From the NCBI GenBank assembly GCA_024275415.1, contig JAJRZD010000059.1, positions 22,169 through 86,168 on the forward strand: a stretch of 64,000 bases of DNA. Direction: 5' to 3'. Positions 1-9,352 of the stretch are shown here, piece after piece (position 1 is the stretch's first letter; each line of letters starts with the position of its first letter). Position numbers and translations under genes: made by a program. This stretch comes from an archaeon. GTDB taxonomy: Archaea; Asgardarchaeota; Thorarchaeia; Thorarchaeales; Thorarchaeaceae. Under the pieces are notes generated by a model. It was not told the DNA's origin and searched no databases. It was given only the letters and a program-made list of their open reading frames with translations.

Positions 1-563
1 CTCTTTACTTCCCGCAAGACACGCATGGCATGCTCTTCGATAATCCGTATCCTTGTTACCGGGTCGTATGCCTCTCTACGAGCGATGCTGTATCGTACTT
101 CCTCACCGTAGATACGTTCACGTAATGGAGCGAGCTTCTTCTTCATTGATTCATCATCAATGGACTCCATCAGTTCTAGGAGGAATGCAGAGCCAACGAT
201 GCCAACAATCTCCAGATTGAGGTCTTGAATAGTGTTCAAGAGTTTCAGGTCGCTGGTGACAATCTTGGAGTTCTTATTCCTCATCGCAGCTAGAACGAGT
301 GACATGTCATTGGGTTGGGGAAGCGAGGACTCGGGACGGTTGAAGCTGCTAATCAGTTCCTTGATGTCCTTCTTGAGAGTTTCATCGATCTCGACGACCT
401 GCTCTACCTCTCGACGGAGGTACCACCGGAGCTCTTGAAATACCTGACGTGTTACCCAAAGTTCTATCCCCAACTGATTCGCAGCTTCCTTCACTAGGAA
501 GACATCCTTTGGACGCTCGCTGAATCCGGAAATAAAGAAGTTTGCATCTAGATAGGCTCGCAT
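1..563 (-). CDS. PIN-domain protein, C-terminus cut by window edge
   Basis: The minus-strand frame opens with ATG at 563 and runs without a stop to base 1, so 187 residues are visible and the C-terminus is missing. It begins MRAYLDANFFISG, the usual first strand of a PIN ribonuclease fold. The expected acidic residues are present at Asp6, Glu44 (VFQEL), Asp86 (PQPNDMSLVLAA) and Asp105 (KIVTSDLKLL). PIN proteins are metal-dependent RNases, often toxins of VapBC pairs. No antitoxin is visible upstream between 564 and 746, so this may be a stand-alone RNase or its partner may lie outside the window. A lysine- and arginine-rich segment follows the PIN core from about residue 130. The fold is clear; the biological role is not. 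Confidence 0.75.
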   Translation of the reverse strand, partial: MRAYLDANFFISGFSERPKDVFLVKEAANQLGIELWVTRQVFQELRWYLRREVEQVVEIDETLKKDIKELISSFNRPESSLPQPNDMSLVLAAMRNKNSKIVTSDLKLLNTIQDLNLEIVGIVGSAFLLELMESIDDESMKKKLAPLRERIYGEEVRYSIARREAYDPVTRIRIIEEHAMRVLREVK

Positions 564-746
564 TAATCATGTCTCCGCTCAGATAATAATGTCTAGACTC
601 ACTCAGGAATGGTTCTGCTGAAGAGCTTGCTTGTTGGTTTTCAATGCCCATAAAGCACTTTCGCTATGAATGCTCTTGATTTCAATTCGGCATCATACGG
701 TAAAAAGATTCCTTTAGGTAAAGAGATTCCTGTATGGCATGGCGGA

Positions 747-1937
747 TTAGGGAGGTGAAAAATCTGGGTACGTTTTGATATGACCAAAGAACTCCTGAAT
801 AGGTCCTGCAAGGAAATACTCGAAGTTGAGTAGGACTCCAAGGAAATGAGCAATTAGCAACCCGATAATCATAAAGCGATATTTCCTCATATCTTCACTA
901 TCTTTCAGATAGAACATTGGAATTACCACCCAGTAATAATACCACATAAGAACCCATGAAACAAATATCAACACCAAAGGCAACAGGAAAATGATGACCA
1001 TCCTGACATCCCGTTTCCGGAGTTTAGGACGAGGAAATGGAATTCCGTGCCACGACCCTGTATCAAGGATACCATAGAGCAACACGACTACCAGTACTAA
1101 AGGTGCTAGGACTGCAACTGGGTTATTCCATATCAGCCCGATATAGAATGGATTCTGAATGGTTGCAGCGTAGTTCGGATCACTTGTGAAATGAGAAACC
1201 AATGCGCCATACCCTACGCCTGCCAACATGAGAGGGACGAATAGGATACCGGCAACAGCTCCGAAAGCGAGAATAGTAATTGGATCCACCAGAAACATCA
1301 CTGGCAATATCATAATGGGATATGCCTTTGTGTGAAATGCCAACCCTAAGAATGCGTTGCTCAACCACCTTCGCTCCTGCCTGAAAAGCGATAGAGATAC
1401 TAGCCAGAAGAAATCCGCCAGTGGATCTGCCTTCCCGAATCCTACTGACATGAAGAACCCAAAGAAGTAATAGAACCCCCCCATGAACCAGAACCATTTT
1501 CGATCCCAGTAGTTCTGACCGATATACAGGAACAAAATGATATTGAGGTGGAATATCAGGGTGAACAAGACATTCGCGATGTAGTGGGGGCCATACCATC
1601 CGGGCTCTAGAGCTGCGAGTCCAGCATAGACAAGAAGTGTTATGATAGGATATTCATATGAAACGTTCAGGACATCTGTGAGCAGATGGTCTGATGGGAC
1701 TGCATACGTTTCATTCAAGTCCTTGTCAGTGCGATTGAATACCTCCAGACCCTCAATAAGAAACACTTGTCCATAGAGCATGTTTCGGTTCCGATCCCGC
1801 TCGATTATAATCGAGTCGATTACGGGAATCAGGATAAATGAAAGCGTTAGTGAAAGCAAAAGTAGATTCCGATATTTCCGGATGACCTTTCGGAGAGGAA
1901 TGGTAGCTCCCATTTTCACATCCCATATTCCCATCAC
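747..1937 (-). CDS. GT-C-like polytopic membrane protein (putative glycosyltransferase)
   Basis: The product has 396 residues and roughly nine to ten hydrophobic segments. A basic N-terminus is followed by a first membrane span near residues 25-45 and an external loop rich in Asp and Glu. The central motif GFGKADPLADFFW, followed by LGLAFHTKAYPIMILP, resembles GT-C/DUF2029-type polyprenol-phosphate sugar transferases, which act outside the membrane. No catalytic residue can be assigned with certainty. The start is GTG at 1937 or the adjacent ATG at 1934. A TATA-like box at 1950-1957 lies about 20 bases upstream, suggesting a leaderless transcript. The gene is divergent from the acyl-CoA synthetase gene. 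A glycosyltransferase role is inferred from topology and the mid-protein motif only. Confidence 0.55.
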   Translation of the reverse strand: MMGIWDVKMGATIPLRKVIRKYRNLLLLSLTLSFILIPVIDSIIIERDRNRNMLYGQVFLIEGLEVFNRTDKDLNETYAVPSDHLLTDVLNVSYEYPIITLLVYAGLAALEPGWYGPHYIANVLFTLIFHLNIILFLYIGQNYWDRKWFWFMGGFYYFFGFFMSVGFGKADPLADFFWLVSLSLFRQERRWLSNAFLGLAFHTKAYPIMILPVMFLVDPITILAFGAVAGILFVPLMLAGVGYGALVSHFTSDPNYAATIQNPFYIGLIWNNPVAVLAPLVLVVVLLYGILDTGSWHGIPFPRPKLRKRDVRMVIIFLLPLVLIFVSWVLMWYYYWVVIPMFYLKDSEDMRKYRFMIIGLLIAHFLGVLLNFEYFLAGPIQEFFGHIKTYPDFSPP

Positions 1938-1957
1938 GCCTGTGATGAATTATAAAA
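1932..1957 (-). promoter_or_regulatory. TATA box and inverted repeat over the start of the GT-C-like gene
   Basis: TTATAAAA at 1950-1957 on the plus strand reads as a TATA box for the minus-strand gene. A perfect 6-bp inverted repeat, CATCAC and GTGATG with a 4-base spacer, covers 1932-1947 and includes the start codons. It could be an operator or simply a chance palindrome. Confidence 0.4.
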
Positions 1958-2042
1958 GGGATTGGGTCGGCGTGATTGGTCCTATGACACTACTCTTAAA
2001 TGCCACATAATCCTCACCGCGAGCATTGGAGACAGGGATAGA

Positions 2043-3482
2043 ATGGACAGTTCTGAACCACGATACTCACTACAGGAAATGCTTGACATCAGATCAGTGG
2101 CAATTGTGGGAGTTTCCCAAAAGATGGGGTATTACTGGGCACATTCCATGCTGCAGTGGGATCATGGCCTGAATGTCTGGCTTGTTTCCAGAAGTGGCGG
2201 AGAGGTTCTGGGTAAAACGATATTGAAAGACATTAGCGAGATTCCTGAGACAATCGACTATGCTATAATCGCAGTGCCAAAGAGATACGTGGCTGAGGTA
2301 CTGAAACAGGTTTCAGAGAAGGGCGCCAAGGGTGTGACAATATTCACAAGTGGGTTCTCTGAATTGGGCATACCCGAAGGAGTCCAGTCTGAACAACACC
2401 TTAAGGAATTGGTCATGGGATCGAAGACCCGTGTCCTCGGCCCCAATTGCATGGGGTTGTGTTATCCAAGATTGGGATTTGCATTCATGCCCACTGCCAA
2501 GAGAGGGATTGGCAACATCGGGTTTATGTCTCAATCAGGGGCGGTCGCAATCACCACATACACGACAGGTGTTGAATCAGGGTTGGGCTTCAGTAAAATC
2601 TTCAGCTTTGGAAACTCGATTGATGTCACTCCTACTGAGATAATGCAGTTCTATGTGAATGATGACGAAACTGAGGTCATTGGTGGATATATCGAAGGCA
2701 CAAAAGAGGGCAAGGAGTTCTTCGACGCGATGAAGGATTTGGCATCAAGAAAGCCCATGGTCATCCTGAAGGGAGGGAGATCCAATGAAGGGTCCAGAGC
2801 GGCGTCCTCGCATACAGGCGCGTTAGCAGGTAGCCGCGAAATATGGGAAGCCGCCTTTCGGCAGGCGAATGTCCCCATAGTGCGAACTCTTGAAGAAATG
2901 GTGGCTACCTTGAGCGTCTTCTCGCTATGCCCACCACCCCGCTCGCCAAATGTGGGTATTATTGCCATCAGTGGTGGTACGAGTGTCATATACACCGATC
3001 TGTGTATAGAGCATGGCCTTGCTGTGCCTCAGACTTCAGATGAAACCATCAGCAAACTAGATGATCTGATCCGTGATGTTGGCACAGGACTCAAGAATCC
3101 AATTGACCTTGCTGCTGATTATTATGACGACGCTACGATGAGGAAGGTAATCGCACTCGTTGGTGCTGAGAAGAATTTTGACTCCATCATCTTAGAGGCA
3201 GATGTGCATAATCTGTATCAGGTCGCAACAATCATGAACGCACAGGATGTCTTGGGCAGCTATTGGGATGCAATGGCAGATACCGCCAAGAAGGTGATGA
3301 CCGAGTATAACAAGCCGGTCGTGGTCGCCATTCCAGAAGTCGCGTATCCTGAAGCACGAGTCACCGCTTGGAAGTCATTTGTTAAAAGGAACGTTCCTGT
3401 GACGCGAAACATCAATGAGGCGATAATCGCTCTTGCAAGAGTTTCAGAGTATTATATCAAAAGGGACAAACGCACAAAATAG
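2043..3482 (+). CDS. ADP-forming acyl-CoA synthetase, alpha-type subunit
   Basis: This 479-residue protein has the alpha-subunit architecture of NDP-forming acetate/acyl-CoA synthetase: a CoA-binding Rossmann domain (SVAIVGVSQKMGYYW near residue 17) and two succinyl-CoA-ligase-like domains. SSHTGALAG carries His257, the position of the catalytic phospho-histidine in characterised archaeal enzymes. The ATP-grasp beta domain is absent, so a separate beta subunit is needed and none is seen in this window. The reaction converts acyl-CoA, ADP and phosphate to acid, CoA and ATP, the main energy-yielding step in archaeal amino acid and sugar fermentation. ATG at 2043 is preferred over an in-frame start at 1962 because homology begins there and a TATA-like box lies at 1993-2002. 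Confidence 0.85.
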   Translation: MDSSEPRYSLQEMLDIRSVAIVGVSQKMGYYWAHSMLQWDHGLNVWLVSRSGGEVLGKTILKDISEIPETIDYAIIAVPKRYVAEVLKQVSEKGAKGVTIFTSGFSELGIPEGVQSEQHLKELVMGSKTRVLGPNCMGLCYPRLGFAFMPTAKRGIGNIGFMSQSGAVAITTYTTGVESGLGFSKIFSFGNSIDVTPTEIMQFYVNDDETEVIGGYIEGTKEGKEFFDAMKDLASRKPMVILKGGRSNEGSRAASSHTGALAGSREIWEAAFRQANVPIVRTLEEMVATLSVFSLCPPPRSPNVGIIAISGGTSVIYTDLCIEHGLAVPQTSDETISKLDDLIRDVGTGLKNPIDLAADYYDDATMRKVIALVGAEKNFDSIILEADVHNLYQVATIMNAQDVLGSYWDAMADTAKKVMTEYNKPVVVAIPEVAYPEARVTAWKSFVKRNVPVTRNINEAIIALARVSEYYIKRDKRTK

Positions 3483-3509
3483 TATTCTCCTTGAACACCA
3501 AGAGAGATC

Positions 3510-4622
3510 TTAGTTGATGCTTGCAATACTGTACACATAGTCTAGAAGTCCCTTAGAAAACCTTTCAGGAACAACAGGACCGTCGAGAGCGACCTCCATG
3601 ACATCCAGTTCATACCCTAGCTGTTCAATATTCGTCCTTATGAGGGCAAGTCCTTTCATGTCGGTCGTCAACCCGAAGTTGAGAGCCCCAAGCAGCTCCG
3701 AGCCATAGTGAGTCATCCAGAGGGGGAACAGGTTTACCCGATTACCACCAACATGGACAGATATGTCCTGTAGTTCCAATTCACGTGCTGAAACAAGCAA
3801 CGGCACCAATTTCGACGCACGTGTGTGTGTCATCCGATGGGCATCGAAAAAAAGGGTGGAGCCCCCTTGTTGAAGCTGTTGTTCAACCAGTTCGATGGCC
3901 CTGTCGTAGATACTCTGTTGTAGCGGATAGAAATCGTCTTCATCGTCAACACCCTGAATCAATTGTCGAGGGTCACCATCAAGACCAGCCAGCTCAGGCA
4001 TATCGAATCCCTCAAGAATCCCTTTTTGTAGCCGGAACCATTTCCGCGGTCCCAGCTTGTCGATGAAGTGCAGAATCGAATCTCGTACCTTACGCCATCC
4101 ATGGGCTTCAATGAGTTGTTCGTATTTTACCCACGTTATCCGGGGTGAGGTGATGGTTCGAGAGCCCTCTGGAGTACACAAGCTTATCCGAGTAGTATCT
4201 TTGCCGCTGAGGACATAACGCAGTGTATGATCCAGATTAACGGTCATACCTTCATCAAGTCTGACACATACATGGTGGATGACAGGACTCAAGTTGATGC
4301 TCGGCATTCTGTTCATCGAGAGGTCAATCTCCTCCAAGTTGTCCAAGTTCCTGAGCGGCCACAGGTCAACGTGCAATAGATGGTTATGGTCTAGCCGTAG
4401 TCGTTTCAAGGAAGCTACTTCTTCGAGGGGGGAAAGATCAATCGACTTTAGCTGATTGCGCGATAGGTCAATTGTTTCAAGTACGCTGCACTCTCTGACC
4501 TTAGTGAGGTCTATCCGATGTGCCATCCGGTGGGAGAGGTTGAGGTGTCTGGTATCGAGAGGGATATCCTTCTCAATCTGACGCCCATGCGTCCCGTCAT
4601 ACACTATTGAGAAGGATCCCAT
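3510..4622 (-). CDS. Leucine-rich-repeat protein with unknown C-terminal domain
   Basis: The first about 130 residues carry four to five LRR units of the type LETIDLSRNQLKSIDLSPL, spaced about 22-24 residues. They are followed by about 220 residues of unrecognised sequence rich in charged and aromatic residues. There is no signal peptide or membrane span, so the protein is probably cytosolic. ATG at 4622 is chosen because GGTGA sits seven bases before it; a GTG start at 4631 is also possible. The gene starts about 20 bases after the stop of the upstream PLP enzyme, so the two are probably co-transcribed. DLSPL repeats also occur in the LRR protein at 38840-39865, indicating a family in this genome. 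Such repeats normally bind proteins; the partner is unknown. Confidence 0.7.
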   Translation of the reverse strand: MGSFSIVYDGTHGRQIEKDIPLDTRHLNLSHRMAHRIDLTKVRECSVLETIDLSRNQLKSIDLSPLEEVASLKRLRLDHNHLLHVDLWPLRNLDNLEEIDLSMNRMPSINLSPVIHHVCVRLDEGMTVNLDHTLRYVLSGKDTTRISLCTPEGSRTITSPRITWVKYEQLIEAHGWRKVRDSILHFIDKLGPRKWFRLQKGILEGFDMPELAGLDGDPRQLIQGVDDEDDFYPLQQSIYDRAIELVEQQLQQGGSTLFFDAHRMTHTRASKLVPLLVSARELELQDISVHVGGNRVNLFPLWMTHYGSELLGALNFGLTTDMKGLALIRTNIEQLGYELDVMEVALDGPVVPERFSKGLLDYVYSIASIN

Positions 4623-4641
4623 GCAATTCACCGGTCAGTGG

Positions 4642-6144
4642 TTACAGCAGTCCGACGTGTTCGTTGAACTCGAGAATCAGCTCGTCGATCTTGGGGATGC
4701 TCCTCTGGATGGAACCCCAGTACCCGTCATAGTCGTACCACTGCCTGTCAAGTTCCTCGACTTCGAAGCCTTGCTGCTCTATCCACGTGAAGTACTTCAA
4801 GTGGTGGATACGCTTTCTGTCATAGTAGGTGAGTTCGACCATCGCATCAGTCCTCTGACCGAGCAGCCTGCTGTGGTAGTCGCGAATCGCATCCTCTCGC
4901 GAGTATTTGCCGTGTGCTGCGGTCGCTTCCGCCAAACGTGACTGGTACATCTCCATCGAATCTGTTGCAACGGTAAGGACAACATCATTTGAGGAGAGCT
5001 CAAAGTATTTTGCGTACTTGACGCTCATCAAGATGTTAGCGATGCTCGAGATGCCCAGAAGATGAAGCTGTGCCACTAGGCTCTCATCCACTCCAATGTC
5101 GTCTACCAGATACTTCTGACCTGCTGGTTCATTGAACAGCCTGATGAGGTTCATCGGGTCGTTATCATCAATTGCAATGACCAGATCAGTGTTCTTCACG
5201 TTATGGATCCACGGGACATGCTTATCACCAATCCCCTCTATCCGGTGACCACCATAACCGTTGAGCCACAGGGTGGGGCATTGGACTGCCTCTCCAGCAG
5301 CAATCTTGGACATCGGGAATTGCTGCTTCATGAAATCCCCGGATGCGATTGTCCCTGCGGAGCCCGTAGTCAGACACAGACCATGATAGTTGTCATTGCC
5401 TAGCTCCTTCTCAAGAACGTCCTTCATAGCGTTCCCAGTGACATCATAGTGGAAAAGATAGTTCCCGAACTCAGCGAACTGGTTGAATATGAACACATCG
5501 TCCCTTGTCCGCCTCAGCTCCCAGACCTTGTCATAGATCTCCTTGACATTGCTCTCGCAGCCAGGAGTGGCAATGACCTCACTCGCTACAGTGCGGAGCC
5601 ACTCGAATCGTTCCTTGGACATCTCCTCTGGAAGAATGGCTATGCTCTCACAGGCCAACAGCTTTGAATCATATGCGCCACCCCGACAGTAGTTGCCGGT
5701 GGATGGCCAGACAGCCTTGTGCCGAGTCGGGTCGAACTGACCAGTCACCAGTGGTGGGACAAGGCAGCCAAATGCGGCACCGACCTTGTGGGCGCCAGTG
5801 GGGAACCATTTCCCGATAAGCGTGATGACCCTTGCATCAACACCTGTAAGCTCTCGTGGCAGCTCGATGTAGTTAGGTGTCGTCCGGAAAAGCCCACCTC
5901 TCTCAACAGGCTCGTTCTTCCAGGTTATCCTGAATAGATTCTCTGGTGTGATATCCCACAGACCGATATCCCGAAGCTTCTCTTTGATAGCATCGGGACT
6001 GGACTCGGGATGCTTCATCTGTTCGAATGTCGGGATGACGATACTTCGTTCGCGGCACCTCTGGATTGTGCGCTGCAGCTGCTCTTTATTCTTGGTCAAA
6101 TCGATCATTACAGTTTCCTCGGCTGCTCTGAATGCACTCATCAT
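4642..6144 (-). CDS. PLP-dependent enzyme, tryptophan-synthase-beta/cysteine-synthase fold
   Basis: The 500-residue product belongs to fold-type II PLP enzymes. TGAHKVGAAFG places the cofactor lysine at about residue 120. STGNYCRGGAYDSKLL follows near 150, and TTGSAGTIASGD near 260 is the phosphate-binding glycine loop. The length and the long C-terminal extension match an archaeal group usually annotated only as PLP-dependent protein, beta subunit. The substrate is unknown: serine, threonine or cysteine chemistry is likely from the fold, but neither TrpB nor cysteine synthase identity is supported. A second start at Met13 (MIDLTKNKEQ) is possible. The gene leads a two-gene unit with the LRR protein and is divergent from pyruvate phosphate dikinase. 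Confidence 0.75.
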   Translation of the reverse strand: MMSAFRAAEETVMIDLTKNKEQLQRTIQRCRERSIVIPTFEQMKHPESSPDAIKEKLRDIGLWDITPENLFRITWKNEPVERGGLFRTTPNYIELPRELTGVDARVITLIGKWFPTGAHKVGAAFGCLVPPLVTGQFDPTRHKAVWPSTGNYCRGGAYDSKLLACESIAILPEEMSKERFEWLRTVASEVIATPGCESNVKEIYDKVWELRRTRDDVFIFNQFAEFGNYLFHYDVTGNAMKDVLEKELGNDNYHGLCLTTGSAGTIASGDFMKQQFPMSKIAAGEAVQCPTLWLNGYGGHRIEGIGDKHVPWIHNVKNTDLVIAIDDNDPMNLIRLFNEPAGQKYLVDDIGVDESLVAQLHLLGISSIANILMSVKYAKYFELSSNDVVLTVATDSMEMYQSRLAEATAAHGKYSREDAIRDYHSRLLGQRTDAMVELTYYDRKRIHHLKYFTWIEQQGFEVEELDRQWYDYDGYWGSIQRSIPKIDELILEFNEHVGLL

Positions 6145-6522
6145 CGGGGTTGTTCTCTGAAAAAGGCTTTCGGAGTGACGAATTGCATGATACCAGAAAG
6201 GACTGCATATCTATGACAACCAAGACCAGTGTCGGTCAAATCCTAGAAGGCCCTCGTGTTGACTAGCATCGAGAAGCCGTCCTTCTCAGATCCTACGTTC
6301 TCTGTCATCCAGTCCCTCATCGCTCTATCGGAGGCGGTGGTGGTCGTCCTCCTCCACCTATCGAATGGTCGCCCCTAACGTGACCTTAATAACAAGGGGA
6401 TGCCGAGTAAAATCGTTCACACATGCAAGACTCAAACTCTATTCTTATGGAGCGATGTGCAGATTCGGATGTGATTGCCTGTGTGCTACATCTATCGTCA
6501 CCATATGTAGGCAGTGATATGA
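6145..6522. other. 378-base divergent intergenic region
   Basis: This stretch separates the PLP enzyme (minus) from pyruvate phosphate dikinase (plus). It contains a GC-rich hairpin-capable block near 6333-6362 (GGAGG and CCTCC arms around a GT-rich centre) and no convincing gene. A short minus-strand open frame of about 25 codons beginning MRDWMTENVG is present but unsupported. Promoters for both flanking genes presumably lie here; I see no strong TATA box. Confidence 0.4.
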
Positions 6523-9258
6523 ATGGGAAAAAAAGGTAAGAAATACGTCTACAAGTTTGGGGCCGGACAAGCTGACGGCCGAGCCGATATGAAAGATATC
6601 CTTGGTGGCAAGGGAGCTTCACTTGCAGGAGCTACACTGATGGGCCTGCCTGTCCCACCAGGGCTTACGATTTCCACAGAAGCATGCAATATCTACCTCA
6701 AAGAAGGCGGATTGCCTGAGTCAATCAAGAAGGAGATCATTGAAGCCCTCCATTGGGTCGAGAATGTGATGAGCAAAAAGTTTGGAGACCCTGAAAATCC
6801 GCTACTGGTATCCGCTCGTTCGGGAGCAAGACAGAGTATGCCGGGCATGATGGAAACCGTATTGAATGTGGGACTCACATCCCAGACCATTCCTGGACTC
6901 ATCAAAGTGACAAACAACGAGAGGTTTGTCTATGACTCTTACCGGCGGCTCATAATGATGTATGCGGATGTAGTCATGGAAAAAGCCGAAGGCATCGAGC
7001 CTGAAGAGGGACAAGGCATCCGGCAGCAGTTGGAATGGATAATGTCGAAAAAGAAACGAGAGATTGGAGTGCAGAATGATACTGACCTCTCTGTCGATGA
7101 CCTGAAGGATCTGTGTAATCTTTTCAAGGAACGAATTGAGCATACCTTAGGAAAGCCTTTCCCTGATGATCCAATGGAACAGCTGTGGGGTGCAATTGGA
7201 GCGGTCTTCAAAAGCTGGGGCGGTGGCAGGGCAGTCGCATACCGCAGGATTGAGAACATCCCTGACAAGTGGGGAACCGCATGTACCGTTCAGAGCATGG
7301 TATTTGGTAACCTTGGCGACAACTCTGCCACTGGCGTCGCCTTTACCCGAGACCCAGCTACCGGTGCAAACAAGTTCTATGGCGAGATGCTTTTCAATGC
7401 CCAAGGCGAGGATGTCGTCGCAGGGATCCGGACTCCCAATCCTATGAACGAAGACTCCAAGAATGACCAGAACAAACACCTTCCGACCCTTGAGGAAAAG
7501 ATGCCCGAGATATACGATGAACTGAAAAAAATCCGAGAAAAACTGGAGGATGAAACGAAAGACATGCTGGATATCGAGTTCACCATCGAGCAAGGAAAAC
7601 TCTTCCTAGTCCAGCACAGGGTCGGGAAAAGGACTGCAACAGCTGCGTTGAACATTGCCATGGACCTATTAGAAGAGGGGATGATTGACGAGAAGACTGC
7701 GATCCTTAGACTGGCGCCCGAGCAACTGGGACAACTGCTATTCCCCATTCTTGATCCTGCCGAAGAAGCAAAGCATTCGCCTATCGCAAAAGGACTGCCT
7801 GCTGGTCCAGGTGGTGCGGTAGGCCAGATAGTATTCACTCAAGAAGATGCTGTCAAATGGACGAGTGAGGGGAAGAAAGTAATCCTCATCAGAGAAGAAA
7901 CGAGCCCCGAAGATATCGAAGGGATGCGGGCAGCCGTAGGACTGTTGACTGCACGAGGTGGGATGACCAGCCACGCAGCATTGGTGACACGTGGATGGGG
8001 CAAATGTTGTATCGTTGGAGCGTCGGAGCTGGAGATAGACCCCTTTGAGAAGAAGATGTCAGTTGATGGCAAGATTTACAGTGAAGGGGACGTGCTGACA
8101 TTGAACGGCACACTTGGACTTGTCTATGAAGGCGAGCTTCCTATGATGGATTCTACAAAGAACCCGAGGCTCCAAGAGTTCATGTCCCTAGTTGACAAGT
8201 ACAGACGACTTGGCGTTCGTGCGAATGCCGAAACACCAGAGGATGCCAAAATAGCCCTCGACTTCGGTGCCGAAGGAATTGGTCTTTTCAGAACCGAACA
8301 TATGTTCTATGGCGAAGGGTCAGACGAGCCCCTCTTCCTTCTGAGGAAGATGATAATGAGCAATACTAAGGCTGAACGGGAGTTGGCTCTGGAAGAACTA
8401 ATGCCATATATGAAAGCAGATGTCAGGTCAGTTCTGGAAATCATGGACGGAAGACCGGTCACTATCAGGTTGCTTGACCCGCCACTTCACGAGTTCGTCC
8501 CGAAAAGCAAGATTGGCCAAGAACGTCTGGCACTTGCATTGGACATCGATATCGATGAAGTACGAAAACGAGGAGATGCACTACATGAGAGTAACCCAAT
8601 GATGGGACATCGAGGCGTGCGACTGGGAATCACTGAGCCCGAAGTCTATGAGATGCAAGTGAGAGCAATACTCGAAGCAGCAGCAGAAATGCTCAAGGAC
8701 GGCAAGAAAGTCAAACTTGAGATTATGATCCCTGTCACTGTGGGCTCTGCAGAACTGAGGGCTATGAAGATGGCTGTTGACAGGATATACGAAGAGGTCA
8801 AGGAAGAGCAAGGAATTGACATCGACTTCTTGTATGGCACGATGATCGAACTCCCGCGTGCCTGCATGCGAGCTGCTGACATGGCAGAGAGCGCAGAGTT
8901 CTTCAGCTTTGGAACAAACGACCTGAGCCAGATGAGCTTTGGCTTCAGTCGGGACGACATCGACTCTTTCTTGCCAAAGTACCTTGAGATGCACCTACTT
9001 CGAAACGACCCCTTTGTCAGTATTGACAAAAGAGGTGTCGGTCAGCTTATCGAGATAGCTATCGAGCGAGGACGAAAGACACGTCCAGACATAAAGCTAG
9101 GTGTGTGTGGTGAGCACGGTGGTGATGCGAGGTCGGTGGAGTTCTTCCACAAGATTGGCCTGGACTATGTATCATGTTCGCCGTTCAGACTCCCCATTGC
9201 AAGGCTGGCTGCTGCCCAAGCTGCAATCAAAGAAGAACGTGGGCTTCCATACCTCTGA
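6523..9258 (+). CDS. ppdK: Pyruvate, phosphate dikinase
   Basis: The 911-residue length and domain order match PPDK: an N-terminal ATP-grasp nucleotide domain (GGKGASLAGATLMGLPVPPG near residue 28), the phospho-histidine domain, and a C-terminal PEP/pyruvate TIM barrel. GGMTSHAALVTRG carries the swivelling His484. FGTNDLSQM and GVCGEHGGD with Cys862 belong to the active site. The enzyme interconverts pyruvate, ATP and phosphate with PEP, AMP and pyrophosphate, working in gluconeogenesis or as a pyrophosphate-sparing glycolytic step. The start is ATG at 6523. A strong stem-loop with a T-rich tail follows the stop, and the gene stands alone. Confidence 0.96.
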   Translation: MGKKGKKYVYKFGAGQADGRADMKDILGGKGASLAGATLMGLPVPPGLTISTEACNIYLKEGGLPESIKKEIIEALHWVENVMSKKFGDPENPLLVSARSGARQSMPGMMETVLNVGLTSQTIPGLIKVTNNERFVYDSYRRLIMMYADVVMEKAEGIEPEEGQGIRQQLEWIMSKKKREIGVQNDTDLSVDDLKDLCNLFKERIEHTLGKPFPDDPMEQLWGAIGAVFKSWGGGRAVAYRRIENIPDKWGTACTVQSMVFGNLGDNSATGVAFTRDPATGANKFYGEMLFNAQGEDVVAGIRTPNPMNEDSKNDQNKHLPTLEEKMPEIYDELKKIREKLEDETKDMLDIEFTIEQGKLFLVQHRVGKRTATAALNIAMDLLEEGMIDEKTAILRLAPEQLGQLLFPILDPAEEAKHSPIAKGLPAGPGGAVGQIVFTQEDAVKWTSEGKKVILIREETSPEDIEGMRAAVGLLTARGGMTSHAALVTRGWGKCCIVGASELEIDPFEKKMSVDGKIYSEGDVLTLNGTLGLVYEGELPMMDSTKNPRLQEFMSLVDKYRRLGVRANAETPEDAKIALDFGAEGIGLFRTEHMFYGEGSDEPLFLLRKMIMSNTKAERELALEELMPYMKADVRSVLEIMDGRPVTIRLLDPPLHEFVPKSKIGQERLALALDIDIDEVRKRGDALHESNPMMGHRGVRLGITEPEVYEMQVRAILEAAAEMLKDGKKVKLEIMIPVTVGSAELRAMKMAVDRIYEEVKEEQGIDIDFLYGTMIELPRACMRAADMAESAEFFSFGTNDLSQMSFGFSRDDIDSFLPKYLEMHLLRNDPFVSIDKRGVGQLIEIAIERGRKTRPDIKLGVCGEHGGDARSVEFFHKIGLDYVSCSPFRLPIARLAAAQAAIKEERGLPYL

Positions 9259-9276
9259 TGATTATCCCACATGAGT

Positions 9277-9325
9277 CGATTGACGCAAGCATCTGCAAAA
9301 CGTCAATCGGACTCCTATTTCTTTT
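9277..9325 (+). terminator. Stem-loop terminator after ppdK
   Basis: CGATTGACG at 9277-9285 pairs perfectly with CGTCAATCG at 9301-9309 (9-bp stem, 15-base loop). A pyrimidine-rich stretch with runs of T follows. It begins 18 bases after the ppdK stop and lies before the convergent minus-strand gene. Confidence 0.6.
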
Positions 9326-9352
9326 ATGCAGGCAAGCACCATCAGTAGCGTA

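Noticed and set aside
382..651. Minus-strand frame starting MGIENQQASSS
   Set aside because: It overlaps the PIN gene in another frame and has low-complexity, basic composition; the PIN frame explains the sequence.
6240..6395. Short minus-strand frame MRDWMTENVGSEKDG in the 378-base gap
   Set aside because: Only 25 codons, no ribosome site and no homology; the GC-rich hairpin is a more likely reason for the pattern.
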